Source: Eupeodes corollae (lineage: Eukaryota > Arthropoda > Insecta > Diptera > Syrphidae). Taken from it: a stretch of DNA of 64,000 nt. The position numbers and the translations under genes were made by a program. The stretch is from assembly GCF_945859685.1 (NCBI RefSeq), contig NC_079148.1, positions 53,888,421 to 53,952,420 of the forward strand. Direction: 5' to 3'. Position 1 is the stretch's first letter, and each line of letters begins with the position of its first letter. The notes beneath the pieces are model-generated. The model did not search any database and was not told the origin of the DNA. It worked only from the letters and a program-made list of their open reading frames with translations. Below, in pieces: positions 22,346 through 35,700 of the stretch.

Positions 22346-23774
22346 TTCTAAAAGTATGGAAGAATGTATTAATGGTGTTAAAAAACAATAAAACTACTCA
22401 AAACTTACTTAAAAATGGTGATTTTAATGATTAAACTTAATTATCACTGGTCAATTAAATAACTATTTTTTTGCGACACAAACCAAGCAATAAGTTTCCA
22501 AATGGATTTGATGTCAAAATTTTAATCTCACCTTATAATTTCTCTTTCAAGTTAGATTTTTGAAATATACCTCTTTAAAAATTTAGAACAAAAACTTAAT
22601 ATGGTATTAAGGCTAGATTCTAAAACACCATAGTTCGTAACAAAAAATTGAAAATGATTTTGCTAGTCTTTCAGTTACAGTTTAAATCATTTTGGTAATT
22701 TAATTCATCTTTGGAAATTCTCATATGTTATGAGATGACTTGAAGGTTTTCATTTGATTTCATATAAAGTTTTGAAAAATCTTAAATGTTAAGCTTTCAT
22801 GGTTTTTAAAAATTCGTTTAAAAATTAATTTTTTAATGCTCACGATAATTTTAGTTTAAACAAAAAAATAATGTTTTTCAACATTAATCATATATTTTTT
22901 TAATATAATTTACAAATCGTTTCAACATAAATATATGCTTCAACGTTCCTGCCAGTTAAAGTCTTACTAACTATAGAAAATTTTTTGAAAAGCTAAGATT
23001 GAAGAAAGTAATTATTAAAAATCATCACGAAATTTATTGAATTTTCATAGACTCAAAACCTTATCAAATGTTATTTCTAATTTTAAAACTTGATTTTGTA
23101 GTCAACAATGAAATAGCATCTGCAAAAAATATTTGTAAAAGTATAATTGTGTCAGTTACAAAACCTTGCTTACCAGCGTTATTGTCTTGGTGAAATCAAA
23201 AGGCCACCAAAATCAAGTGATTTAAAACTGTTACATTTTTTTTCGTAAGGCTTCGCAAAACACCATGTTTACGAAAATAATTGCCGAACGTTAGGCGCAT
23301 TACTAACTAACCTTAATTAAGTTATGGCCGAGAGGACACCCAAAAAATGGTTTACTTGTTTTCTTAGAACATTTAGAATACGACATCTTCAGTACCACAT
23401 TAACAATTAAGTTAATTTCAATTTATATCTCACCAGACTTGGACTTACCTGAACTTTCAAAACTGATGAACTTTAGGTATTACTTTTCTAAGTTAAAGAT
23501 ACATACGTTTTTTTTTTTGACTAGGTACGTGAATTATTATTTAATTTCTTAAGGTACAAAACTTAACTACAATTAGCAAAAAAGAAAATATAACTTTGGT
23601 TCTATAATAATATTTGGTGAATTTCAAAACTTACATTTTTGTATTAAATTAGTATAGATTTAAACTTATTATCTAAAATTATTACAAAATAAATTAAAAA
23701 TATAATGGTCTCTATTAAATTTGGTATCAATTAAGTTTAATCCTGATATTGTTTTTGCTCTTGTAGATTTCTTG
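22346..23774. other. AT-rich spacer downstream of the homeobox gene
   Basis: No gene is seen. Its end should contain the 3' untranslated region of the minus-strand homeobox gene; no canonical AATAAA is obvious close to the stop. Confidence 0.4.
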
Positions 23775-26700
23775 TCATATTGAAGGAAATCCTTGACTTT
23801 TGTACCGAAATGAAGCATATCCATGTTGATAAGACGATGCCCCACAATAATTTGAAGGTGTCAAAAAGGAACAACCTGCATTGTTGCCATCAGACGCTGC
23901 TGCTGCCGCCGCAAATCCACTATAGCTACTATTATAGTTCTTTGTTGCATAGATACCCATTCCAGGAAAACCCAGATGATATGGATGATGAGGTAGTTCC
24001 ATTTGTTGGTGGAATAGCGCTGGTGATTTATCCATTTTGTGGGCAGACGTGATTGGTGGTACTGGTTGTGGTGTAGTTGCCCCAGCAGATCGTCTTTCGT
24101 TACGACGAAACTTTGCACGTCGATTTTGGAACCAAACCTTTTAAAGAAAGAAGTTGTTACATAAAATTGATAAATGAAATCGATTGATAAAACTCACTTG
24201 AACTCTAGCTTCACTAAGGCCAACCTTATTAGCTAGCTCCTCCCGCACAAATGCATCTGGATAATGTGTTCTCTCGAATACTTTTTCCAGAGCTGTCAGC
24301 TGTCCGCTAGTAAAAGTTGTTCTATTTCGTCGTGGTTTCCTCGAACCGTTTTGTCTATCGTCTAATGATGAACTATATTCAGCTCGGAAGCCATCACCTG
24401 CAACAGAGGGAATGAAACCAAAATAAGTATAAAACAGAATATTTTAAAGCCTTTCTGAGAATTTGCAGCCTTTTACATTGTTAGGACCCAATTAAGGCTC
24501 ACATTTTGTAATAAAAACAGAGATCATTTAAAATTTTATGGTGACATTAATGATTTCAATTAGATAAAAGATCAATATTTTCAACATTCAGTTTTATGGT
24601 TTTTGAACTCTATACACATTTTGATCTTGTGTTTTTGAAATATAAATTTGTTTTTCCTGAATTCCTGCCTAACTTAGTTATTTATAGTTCAATTTCCTAT
24701 ATTTCGGGATATATGCACCATATTCAAGTAAATTAAATTAAAAAGCAATAAATGCATATTCCATAGTTTCAGCGGTTTTAAATTTAATTTTTAAATGCAG
24801 GTAAGAGCTAGGAGGCGATAAAAATTTATAAATTAATTATTAAAGTTGAAATTTAGAAGAAATGAAGATTTTTGTTTCAATTGTTGTTTATTTAATGGTT
24901 TAAAAGTTGAGATAAATAAATGTATATAAATGAATTGCTGTTCATTTATCTCGCTAAAACTCGAGAAGAGCTAGAGTGATTTGGGTAAATTTGTACTTGA
25001 ATTTTGTGTGGAATTCCAGAAAAGGTTGAAAAGTTGAATAAATATGAAAATGGTCGGAATATGAATCTAACCATAAACTGCAAAGACAACAACAAATTTA
25101 CAAATGTTCTACAATTAAATCAACAACAAAGAATTGCGTACGACACTTTGATAGAATCTTTAAACAGTGGATCTGATTGAATTTTCTCAATTGCAGAAGA
25201 ACCAGACTAAAAAAGGAGCTCATTCAGCTTGTTTTCTCAGATATAGTGCAACAGTTCAATAACCAGAATTGGCTGGGCGAAGGAGCAATATTGGCGAAAA
25301 AAATTAAGACGTCGTGAACCGCAATGCAACGACCATTCAGAATGTTCTTCCTTCTTCAACTATCCCACGGAGTTGACCCGTTTCTCTTTTGAAACGACCC
25401 AAGGTGCTTTCATCCGCTGGACTGGATGATGAGGGTGTTATATAGCGACACTTTGGTTCTTCGAGAGAAGGCTTTGCTAATCAATTGCTTTTTTAGCAAG
25501 ATAGACGAAGTCCACAACTATCCCAAAGGTGCCTCTGTCGATGGTGAAGTTTTGACCGAGACACCTGTGTTGTTAGTTCTTGACGATGGTACCCTACATT
25601 AACCGTTAAACCTATTTTTACCGGCTCTGCCTCAATACTAACAAAAGCACTATTGCCATCACGCTGTCATATGCGGCCTTGAAATCGGTGGGTATGAATT
25701 TGATGTTTTTGGGTTTTTGCCATCATACTGCGTTATATTAATCAAAACCTCGATATCTTGATCTTGCGTATACCGATGATTGTCAAGGATTTACTAAAAC
25801 TAAAAATTTGTGGCTATCTCTGATTGAAAGCCTTCTCTTTGGGTTAATGGATACGTCAATAAACAGAACTGCCGTATTTGGAGTGAGTTAAGTCACTGTT
25901 ACATTCACAAAAATTAACTATTTGGCGTGTATTAAAAGTTAATGGAATGACTGGTCCCTATTCCTCCTTCTTTCAGTTCATGGTTACCGCTCTAAAGGCA
26001 AGATAACTGTCATTTTCGTTCATCAATCAACCATGATGTGCAGGAGCTGTGGTTTTAACAAGACGGAGCGGCACAACATGTTGCACAACTCTTGCCACAC
26101 TTGATTTAAAGGAGGGATACTTTTGGTGCCCTCATACTTTCACATTACAAGGTAGTGAATTGGCCTTCAAGTTCCTGTGATTTTACACGACTTGACTATT
26201 TTCTGTGGGGACATTTGAAGTTGATAATCTACGCCGATAAGCCTGAAACGATTGACCACTTGGAGTATAACATAAGCTATAACGTTAAAAAAAACACAAA
26301 AGCAAAACCAAATTGCATCAATTAACAAATTTCGAGATATTTGATTTTTAAATTGTTCATTAATTCTTCTTGAAAAGTTTTCGAAGGATAAAGCTGCGAA
26401 AACCATAGATAAATAATAAAACAAAACTTAACCTTCAGTTCTTTTTTATGATTTTGTATTCAGAAGAGGAAAAGGAGGTTAAATTATATCTGTGCAACAA
26501 AAATAACAAATTGGTTTGTGGAAACAAGGATAGACAAAACCTTAATAACTCATAACCTTTGGTTTTTGTAAATTTGTTTCCCGGTTCCCGACACATTTGT
26601 GTATTAGTATACTTAACATAATTAACCAAGTAAACAAATTTGCATTTCGTGTCTATCAGATTATTAACTTCCGTTTTGAAGTTATTGTGATCGGTCCGAT

Positions 26701-29700
26701 GTTTCGAATAGAAAATATTTATTTCAAAAAAAACTAATTGTCACCTTGCATATCTTACGAACAAAAATTATCTTATCTTCAAAATAATTGTAGAAAAATA
26801 CCGTTTTTGACATCTGATAAATTTGCAAATAAATCGAAATCTAAAAAGATAAACCCTAAAGACATTACTAAAAATTGGTAAAAATTGATTTTGACTCAAA
26901 TGCCTTTTTAAAAAATAAAAAAAATAAAACTAATTTCATAAAAATTATGATTTTCAACATTAAGTAAAATTTTGAAAAAGATCGAGTTGACAGTTTTATT
27001 TTTACAAAAAATAAGAACTTATAAAAAGTATTACTAAAACTTTGTAAAAAATGATTTTCAACTTAAATATCTTTTAAAAAATAAAAAAAATGATTTGCTT
27101 CAAACTAATTTGATCTAATAAAAAGTATTGTTTTCAATATTCATTTTTTTAATTAAAATCCAGACATAAATGAAGGCATAAGCTCTAAAACGATTTCATT
27201 CTGTACTAAATTTTCTTATTAACGTATGATAATTGGTAAAATTCAATTTGTATTTTTTAGTATAGAAAATAAAAACTTTCCAAAAGTGCTACCAAAATTG
27301 ATAAAAATTGGAATTCGACTAAAAATCTCTGCAACTAAAACAGTGCTAGAAATCAAACTTATTTTTTCAAAGGCTAAATATTGTTGCTAACTTTTAGTTA
27401 CACAATTTTTTTAAATAACATGAAAATAAATAAAACCAACAACTTTTAATTTGTTCATCTCACATAAAATGTTGTTATTAATACTTTGTTAAACTCTTAA
27501 ATAAATCGACAGACAGGTACGAAGTTATCTTTTTGTCGTGGTTCTTTTTTGTTTTGGAATCATGTGTGATTCATATTTGTGTACATTGTGCTAAAACTTA
27601 TTTTTGTCAGTAAACAAAACGATTTTGAAGTAAGGGGAGCTTCACCTCCTGGGTCATTTACCACCTCTAAATCAATGAGCTCCCGTCTCTAAGCTTTTAC
27701 TCATCGATACATTTGTATGCCGATGATGTACAGCTTAGGAACAGTTGTCCACTGATGTTGTTTGAAAATGGTATTTGGGAAATAAACGAACATCTTAATA
27801 AGATATTGCTCTTGTCTTGATCAAACGGACTTGTTCAAATCCTACTAAGTCAAAATGCTTCGTCTTTTCAAAAGACCCTACAGACACATCTTGATTTTCT
27901 TCAATATTACTCAATAGTAACATTCTAGTACGGAAATATGCTCACATTTCCTCAAATGCAAGATTAATATATGGTTTTTCTCTTGATAACTTATTATCGT
28001 TTAGTACCTTACTAATGCTCCACAATGTCATGCAAACACGACAACCGACGTAGCTTTAAAACAGAATCCTTTTCCACGCTCTAAGATCTGATACCAATAC
28101 GCTACTCCTATCTTGTTTCGAGCCGTCAATTTTTCGTTCACGCGGTTTGGTTGTGGAATTCCCGACCTTAAACTATAAGGATGATAGGCTGCACTACTCG
28201 GTTTAGAATAAGACTTGACAGTGTTTGAGTGTTGGATCATAAGTTCTTGAGTTAATATATAATGTTTGCTTGATTGGGCTTTAATGATCAATATTCTTGA
28301 TATAATTAATAAAAAACTAATTCATCTTCTGTTACCCGACGTTTCGCTGGCTGTTTTCCAGCTTCTTTAAGGGATTTTTAAAATTTATTAGTTTTGAGTT
28401 AACTGTACTATTGCATTTTTGTTATGAAAAGTTGAATAAACAAATAAATAACACAAATAAACGAACATTTTTAAATAATGGAACAAAAACACAACAAAGT
28501 TAAAACTAATGTCACAATTTATGACTTCTTATGGCAACACTATACAGCGAGCTTATTGACAGTATTTTGAGGCATTTCGATGATTTTAACTTATGTTTCT
28601 TTTGTATACTTTAAAGGTGTTTTATAAGGTACAATAATAAAGTCCATTTATCAAATCTTCATTAATTAAATAGAATAAAGTAGTTTTGTATACATAAATG
28701 TTTTTTTTTCAAGTCATTTCATTTTTTCATTTAAGGTGGCGCTACAGTCCGGGGCGGACCTGGGCCTCAACCAACAAGCGTCTCCAGCCAACTCGGTCCC
28801 TAGCTAGCTGTCTCCAGTTTCGCACGCCAAGTTGGTTGAGGTCCTCTCCCACCTGGGTGCGCCACCTGAGTCGCGGTCTTCCTCTACTGCGCCGTCCCTC
28901 GGGATTGGATTCGAAGACCTTCCGGGCTGGAGCGTTGATGTCCATCCGCTCTACATGACCTAGCCATCTAAGCCGTTGGACTTTGATTCTGCTAACTAGG
29001 TCAGTGTCGCTGTACAGCCCGTACAGCTCGTCGTTATATCTTCTCCTCCATTCTCCATCTATGCGTACGGGACCAAAAATCGCCCGAAGAATTTTTCTCT
29101 CGAAACATCCTAAGACGCTCTCATCTTTCTTTGACAGGGTCCAGGCCTCAGCGCCATAAATGAGAACCGGGATGATGAGTGTCTTATAGATGGTGATTTT
29201 ACATGCTCGAGAGAGGACTTTACTTCTCAATTGCCTTCTAAGTCCAAAGAAGCAGCGATTTGCAAGAGTTATTCTTCGTTTGATTTCAGCGCTGGTGTCG
29301 TTGTCTGCATTAATAGCGGTGCCTAGGTAGACAAAGTCCTTAACTACCTCAAAGTTATAGCTGTCCATGGTGACGTTTTGTCCAAGACGTCGTCGTTCAG
29401 TGTCCTTTTTTGATGACAGCATATACTTGGTCTTGCCCTCATTGACCACTAAACCCATCTTCTTCACTTCCTTCGCAATGCTCAAAAACGCTCCACTGAC
29501 ATCACGCTTTGATCTTCCAATTATGTCAATATCATCTGCGTATCCGAGTAATTGGATGGATCTTTGGAAGATTGTGCCTCTAGTGTTTACGGTTGAGTTT
29601 TGCACAATTCTTTCCAGAACGATGTTGAAGAAGTCGCATGACAGTGCATCGCCTTGTCTAAAACCTTTTTTGACATCAAATGCATCGGTAAGATCTTTTC

Positions 29701-32700
29701 CGACCTTGATAGAGCAGCGTGCATTCTCCATCGTCATTCTGCACAAACGGATAAGTTTGACAGGGATGCCAAAACTAGACATTGCTCGGTAGAGCTCTTC
29801 CCTATAGATGCTGTCATACGCGGCTTTAAAATCGATAAAGAGATGGTGGGTATCGATTTGAAGCTCCTGGGTTTTTTCCAAGATCTGCCGTAGTGTGAAT
29901 ATTTGGTCGATAGTGGACTTTCCTGGTCTGAAGCCACACTGATAAGGACCAATCAGGTTGTTGACGAATGGCTTCAGACGTTCACATAATACGGCAGAGA
30001 GGATCTTATACGCAATGTTAAGGAGACTGATGCCTCTGTAGTTGGCGCAGTTTAGAGGGTCTCCTTTCTTATGTATCGGGCACACTATGCTGAGATTCCA
30101 CTCATCGGGCATGCTTTCTTCCGACCAAATTTTGCAGATGAGTTGGTGCATGCTCCCTACCAAGTCATCGCCTGCTGCTTTGAATAGTTCGGCGGTGATG
30201 CCGTCAGCTCCAGCAGCTTTGTTTGACTTAAGTTTAGATATAGCTATCTTCACTTCGTCAAGGTCGGGTAGGCGGAATTGTTGATCTGCGTCGCCGAGGT
30301 TGAGTGGTTCTATCTCCCTTACAGCGGAGTTCGGTTCGTCATCGCCGTTATATAATTTGGAGAAGTGATCTTTCCATATTCTCAGCATCGACTGTGGTTC
30401 TACTACGATGTTCCCTTGATCGTCTTTACAGGCTTCGGTTCGTGGCTGGTACCCTTGGGAGGTTTTTTTTACCTTTTGGTAAAACTTACGAACCTCATTC
30501 CTGTTGTGACATCCCTCTATCTCCTCGATCGCGCGCTTCTCATGCTCTCTTTTTTTCCGTCTAAGAAGCCGGTGTTCCTCTCTCCTCTTCTGCTCGTAGA
30601 GCTCGCGAGCAGCTCTAGTCCTTTTGTGCAGCGCCGTTTTGTATGCCTCTTGTTTCGCTGCGTGCGCTTGCCGGCATTCGTCGTCAAACCAGGGGTTTCG
30701 CTGTGGTGGCCGTGTGAAACCTAGCACTTCAGAGGCGGCATCTCTGATGGCTGCAAGGCAATGTTGCCACTGGTTTTCAATGCTTAATGCAGGAAGCATA
30801 GGACTCCTTAGGAGGTTACTAGAGACTCGATCGGAAAAGGACATGGCAGTCTCTTGCGATTGTAGCCGTCTAACGTCGAATCTTCTCACAGTACCTCCTT
30901 GTTTTGGCTTGGATCGGGATATCCGTAGCCGTACCTTGGCTACAACGAGGTAGTGGTCCGAGTCAATGTTGGCCTCTCGGAATGTTCGGATATCCTGGAT
31001 ACTGGAGAAGTGTCGTGCGTCGATGGCAATGTGGTCAATCTGGTTGACGGTTGATTGATCAGGAGATTTCCATGTCCCCTTGTGGATATTGAGATGCGTG
31101 AACTGCGTACTAGCTACCAGAACGTCTCGCCCCGCAGCGAAATCGACCAGCCTGAATCCGTTGTCGGAGGTGGTGTCGTGCAGGCTGTACCTCCCGATTA
31201 TGCCACCAAAGATGTCTTCTCTTCCTAGCTTGGCATTAAAATCTCCTAAGACAATTTTAATGTCATAGCCAGGGCACTGCTCATATGTCTTGTCCAAGAG
31301 CTCGAAGAACATATCTTTGGTGTCTTCATCTTTCTCCTCTGTTGGGGCATGCGCGCATATTAGGCTTATGTTGGCGAATTTAGCCTTGATGCGGATTGTC
31401 GTGATGCGCTCGCTCACACTGTTGAAACTCAAGACTTTTTGCCTGAGCCTAGTTCCAACAACAAATCCACACCCAAATAGACGCTGTCTTTGTTCTCGGT
31501 AGCAGTCGCCGTAGTAGATATCGCAGTCTTTTAGTTTGCGTTTACCCGGTCCATCCCATCGCACTTCTTGGATGGCTGTAATATCTGCCTTGCAGCAGTT
31601 TAGGGCTTCCGCTAATTGTTCGGCTGCACGTGGTCTGTTAAGGGACCTAACATTCCACGTACATATCCGAAGTTCGTTGTCCTTATTTCGTTTGCGCGGG
31701 TTGTCAACAGTGAATCCGTCCGTATCCGAGGCTTGTTGTTGCTTCGAAACTATGATGTTTTTACGTGGCCAGGAAGTCACCCCGACGGCACAACCCCCAA
31801 CCTGGAGGGCCAGATCCTTAGTATAACTCCAAGGAAGGGGAGCCGGATGAACCGCTCCTTATAGGCCTGGGCTCCGAATATGTCGAAGAAGCCCTATAAG
31901 GTGTTCACTAAGTAGTTCGACCTTACTGGAACTGTAGACTCCACCGTTGATTCTATCTCGAGAATTCGTCCGCTGCCGCCTGGATAAGGAGAGGTGCCTT
32001 AGTGGAAACACCTCTCCCCCCCTCTCTCGTTTGCTGCCCCCAACAACTTTCCACTGGGGTTGGAACCCAATCTCCAGTTGAGGTACTAGGCACCCGATGT
32101 TCACCGCGGGGAGGTGAGAGTAGGAGTTGATAGACAGAGGTGGGTTTTGAGAAAAACCTGTGGACGCTTGTGTCCTCTTGAATGCACATGTCTACCATTT
32201 TTTTCAAGTCATCTTGTTTAAAATTAAGTATTCATTCATTTCATGTTAACTAATTGTAAAACTGAAGCTTGTACTACCTTAAAATATATTGTATCTTACT
32301 GTGCAAGACTAAATAATATGTAATAAATAAAAATAAAAAACAGATTCTTTTTCTTTCTTTCAAGTGTAGGTACCGTCATTATTTTAACTTTTGTTTTTTA
32401 AAAAAATAAACTAATCCATTAGTAAATTAGTTGAAACTAAAAGTGCCGAATATGTAAATTGTTCATTTTAACGGTAAAAAACTTACATTTTTTAATTTTT
32501 TCTCAGACAATATTAATATTGCCCAACAGACAAACATTTCAAACTTAAACCTGAACCTTTGCAGTAACCAAATAAAAAACAATTAAAAAGGCAAATAAGG
32601 GTCACTTATTTTTGTTAAGTATTTCGTTTTTGTTGGTTATGGTTGTTAAATAATTGTTGAATGATGATTTACTTATCACAATTATAATATAAATATAAAT

Positions 32701-35700
32701 ATATACGTAATATCTAATGGTCAATAGATCCGTCATTATTTGTATTAAGATTAAATAAAAGAGTCTATAATCTACGATTATGAACAACATAGAAAGAACC
32801 AAAATGGATGCAATATGCTGCATTCGGAAACTAAGCTATCTAATCTTAGTTTTAAAACGTGCGTTTTGTTCGCATTTCATACATGGTAAAGTGAGAAATT
32901 CCCAACAAAACGATCCGCAGTGGCCAGATTTTTGTATTTAAAAATTGGTACAACTGAAAGAAGATCTGCCAAAATAATAATAAAAAACTTCAAAAAGGAG
33001 GTTTGTTCGTAGACTACTACATTAACATGTGGTGTTGAAGCGAGCTTGAAGCTAAGATAAACCTTTTTTGGAAACATAGCAAAACATAAATATCTTTTCT
33101 ATTGTTTTTTCTTGCAAAATAAGCCTAGTTAGTCCATTTTCACTAACAAAACTAAATAATATCAACAGTAATAGATTCGTTTTTCCGCAATGTAAAACAC
33201 ACATGATTCCAAATGCAGAACTACTCAACGAACACAGCCATCGAGATACAAATGCAATATCAATCGTACCAACCTTTGAGAACGAAATCACATAAGATCC
33301 ATTCGAGGCTCATATAAATGTCAAAAACCTATCCATAGTGAGTTTCTACTCTAACTTTTATCGGTGTTATTCTCACTATGGATATTGTTTTTGTTATTCG
33401 TGTAAAAACCTACTTTACTATGGATAGAATTCCCAACAAAACACGGGTAAAGTTAGTTATTCAGAATACTTAAAAGTCACTTTTAAATTTAAAAATAATA
33501 TAAAGATCCTGGACTAATAAAAAAAACATATCTTTGTAAAAAAAAGACAGTATATAATTCCTTCAAAAAATTCAAAGTCAACAAAATTAAGTAGAATATT
33601 ATCTTTCTCATTGAATTTACAAGATCTTAAATCATTGCAAATTAGTACAATGAATTTGGCCAACCTACAAGAAAACGACAAGAGATTGAAAGAAGGTGGC
33701 ATTTTCTAATATACCTGCGCTCTGTATTTGAAAGCCACTTTAAAAATAGAAAATTGAACTACATGCAATTGATGTCCAATGACAAAATAGAATGCGTTTG
33801 CATTGCAAATTTAGTTTTTTTTTTTCAAAAATACTCTTAGCCGAAAAATGAAAATAACACAAATTAATAGCAAATAAACTCAACACAATTTTAACTCGCT
33901 TATAGATATTTTTCTATAAGCGAATGACTTATGTACGTTGTCGTCCGGAATTCAAAATCTGATCGTGTTGAGAGCTGATGGCCTGCCATCCAATTCGTCT
34001 TAATTATCTAATTAAGATTGGAAATGAACGTACATATTTTCAATGCACAACACAAGCCATTCACGATTTTTGTTTTTGATTCCATATATCTACACAAGAC
34101 ACAACATTCAAATACTGCAAGCTGCAACATCAGGCAACACGGAATAGCTGATGCTGTTGCATTTGTAGTGACGTTGATGACGACGCCATCCACTGAGATG
34201 AGATACATAATATACCTATACTACATATACTACTTGTTCTATTCTCGAGGTATCGGATTCGAATCATGGCAATGATTGTCGGGGATGGTAGTTTTTGAAT
34301 GTTTTTTTTTTCTGATTTTTGAAGACGAAAAACCGCGGCCAATTCTCAAAGGAGTAAGTGGCTGTCTTCATTTCTGCCGCAGAGGCAACTCCGACATGAC
34401 GGGACGTTAATTCGTGTTGACAGGTCGGCCGCACAGGAAAAGTGATGCGCGTGGTTGGAAAACGATGCCTTTTTTCGACTTCACATCTCAGAATATTTTT
34501 TTTTTGTTTTTATTTTATTTGGTGGAATTCGAGTTTGGTAGTCTTAAAAAAGGGGTCGTTTTTAAGTCTTAAAAAAACGAGCGAGCACGACATGTGCATC
34601 TAAATTGTCATCGATGCAGTACAAGAAATTACTGCCTTGCTTTGTTTTATATTTTTTTAATTTCTTTTTTATAAAACTCTGTTCAGCTTTAGACTTCAGG
34701 GTGGCAAAGAATTGGGGCTTTGACAAATTATACCGCATGCGTTTGACTTATTTATTGCAAGTGGTTATTCCCTAAAGAGCGATTCAGTATAAGGATTGAT
34801 GCTAGCAAACAGAAACTCATCTTGACACCTGAATCCTGTGTATCATGAGACGTTTCATCTTCGTCAAGTATAACAGTGACGGAAGCTGACAATTTGAAAT
34901 GCATTCATCCTGCAAATATGCCGAAATGAGCAATTAAAACTTAAATACTCCTTCTTGCAAATGATTATCACTCAATTATATGAACCATGAGTGAGGGGTT
35001 TTCTGCGGTCTTTAAATATGACATTTTTTACAAGAGATGCGGCTTGATGAAGTGTCTACAAACATGTCATAAATTTCTTTTAAGATGACAAGTTCCGCCT
35101 GGTCTGACAAACCGCCAAAGGAATTTTGCAAGATTGTAAAACCCATAAATAAGAAGCCACTTTAGTGTTTGGCTTTTGCTATAAAAATCTTACAGATTGT
35201 TATTCTTATGATTTTAAGGTCAAAACAATGTGTCATTCAATTTTTGTATCGTTGATTTGTAAAACATAGTTTTAAGATTGATTACGCGTTAAACAAAACC
35301 ATATTAATTTAAAGTGTCAAATATATGTATATAACTTTAATGAATCGATTAAATTTGATTTTTTAAGTTTGATTAAAGTTGTGTTTATAATATTATTTTA
35401 AACACATGACTCCAAAAAAGTGTCTCCATTACTTAAGAACTACAATTATAGAAAATTTTCCAAAACACCTCTACATTTTGGGTTTGTGGTGTTGATAGTA
35501 GTAATACGGTTTTTTTTTTAATGATAAGAAATATTCATTATGTCGAAATAAAAAGAAGCAGATCATCGATATAGATTCGAAAGTGTCAAAAATTCAGTTT
35601 TGCTAGGATTTTTGGAGTAGTTAGTTAGTTTTACTGAAACTTAATTTCATTGACTATTTCGAAAAATATTTTCAGGAAGGTTATCAATTCCTGATTTCTA

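Noticed and set aside
28742..31826. Several plus-strand open frames of 60-140 codons across the RTE elements
   Set aside because: They are antisense shadows of the GC-richer polyprotein on the minus strand and carry no motifs.
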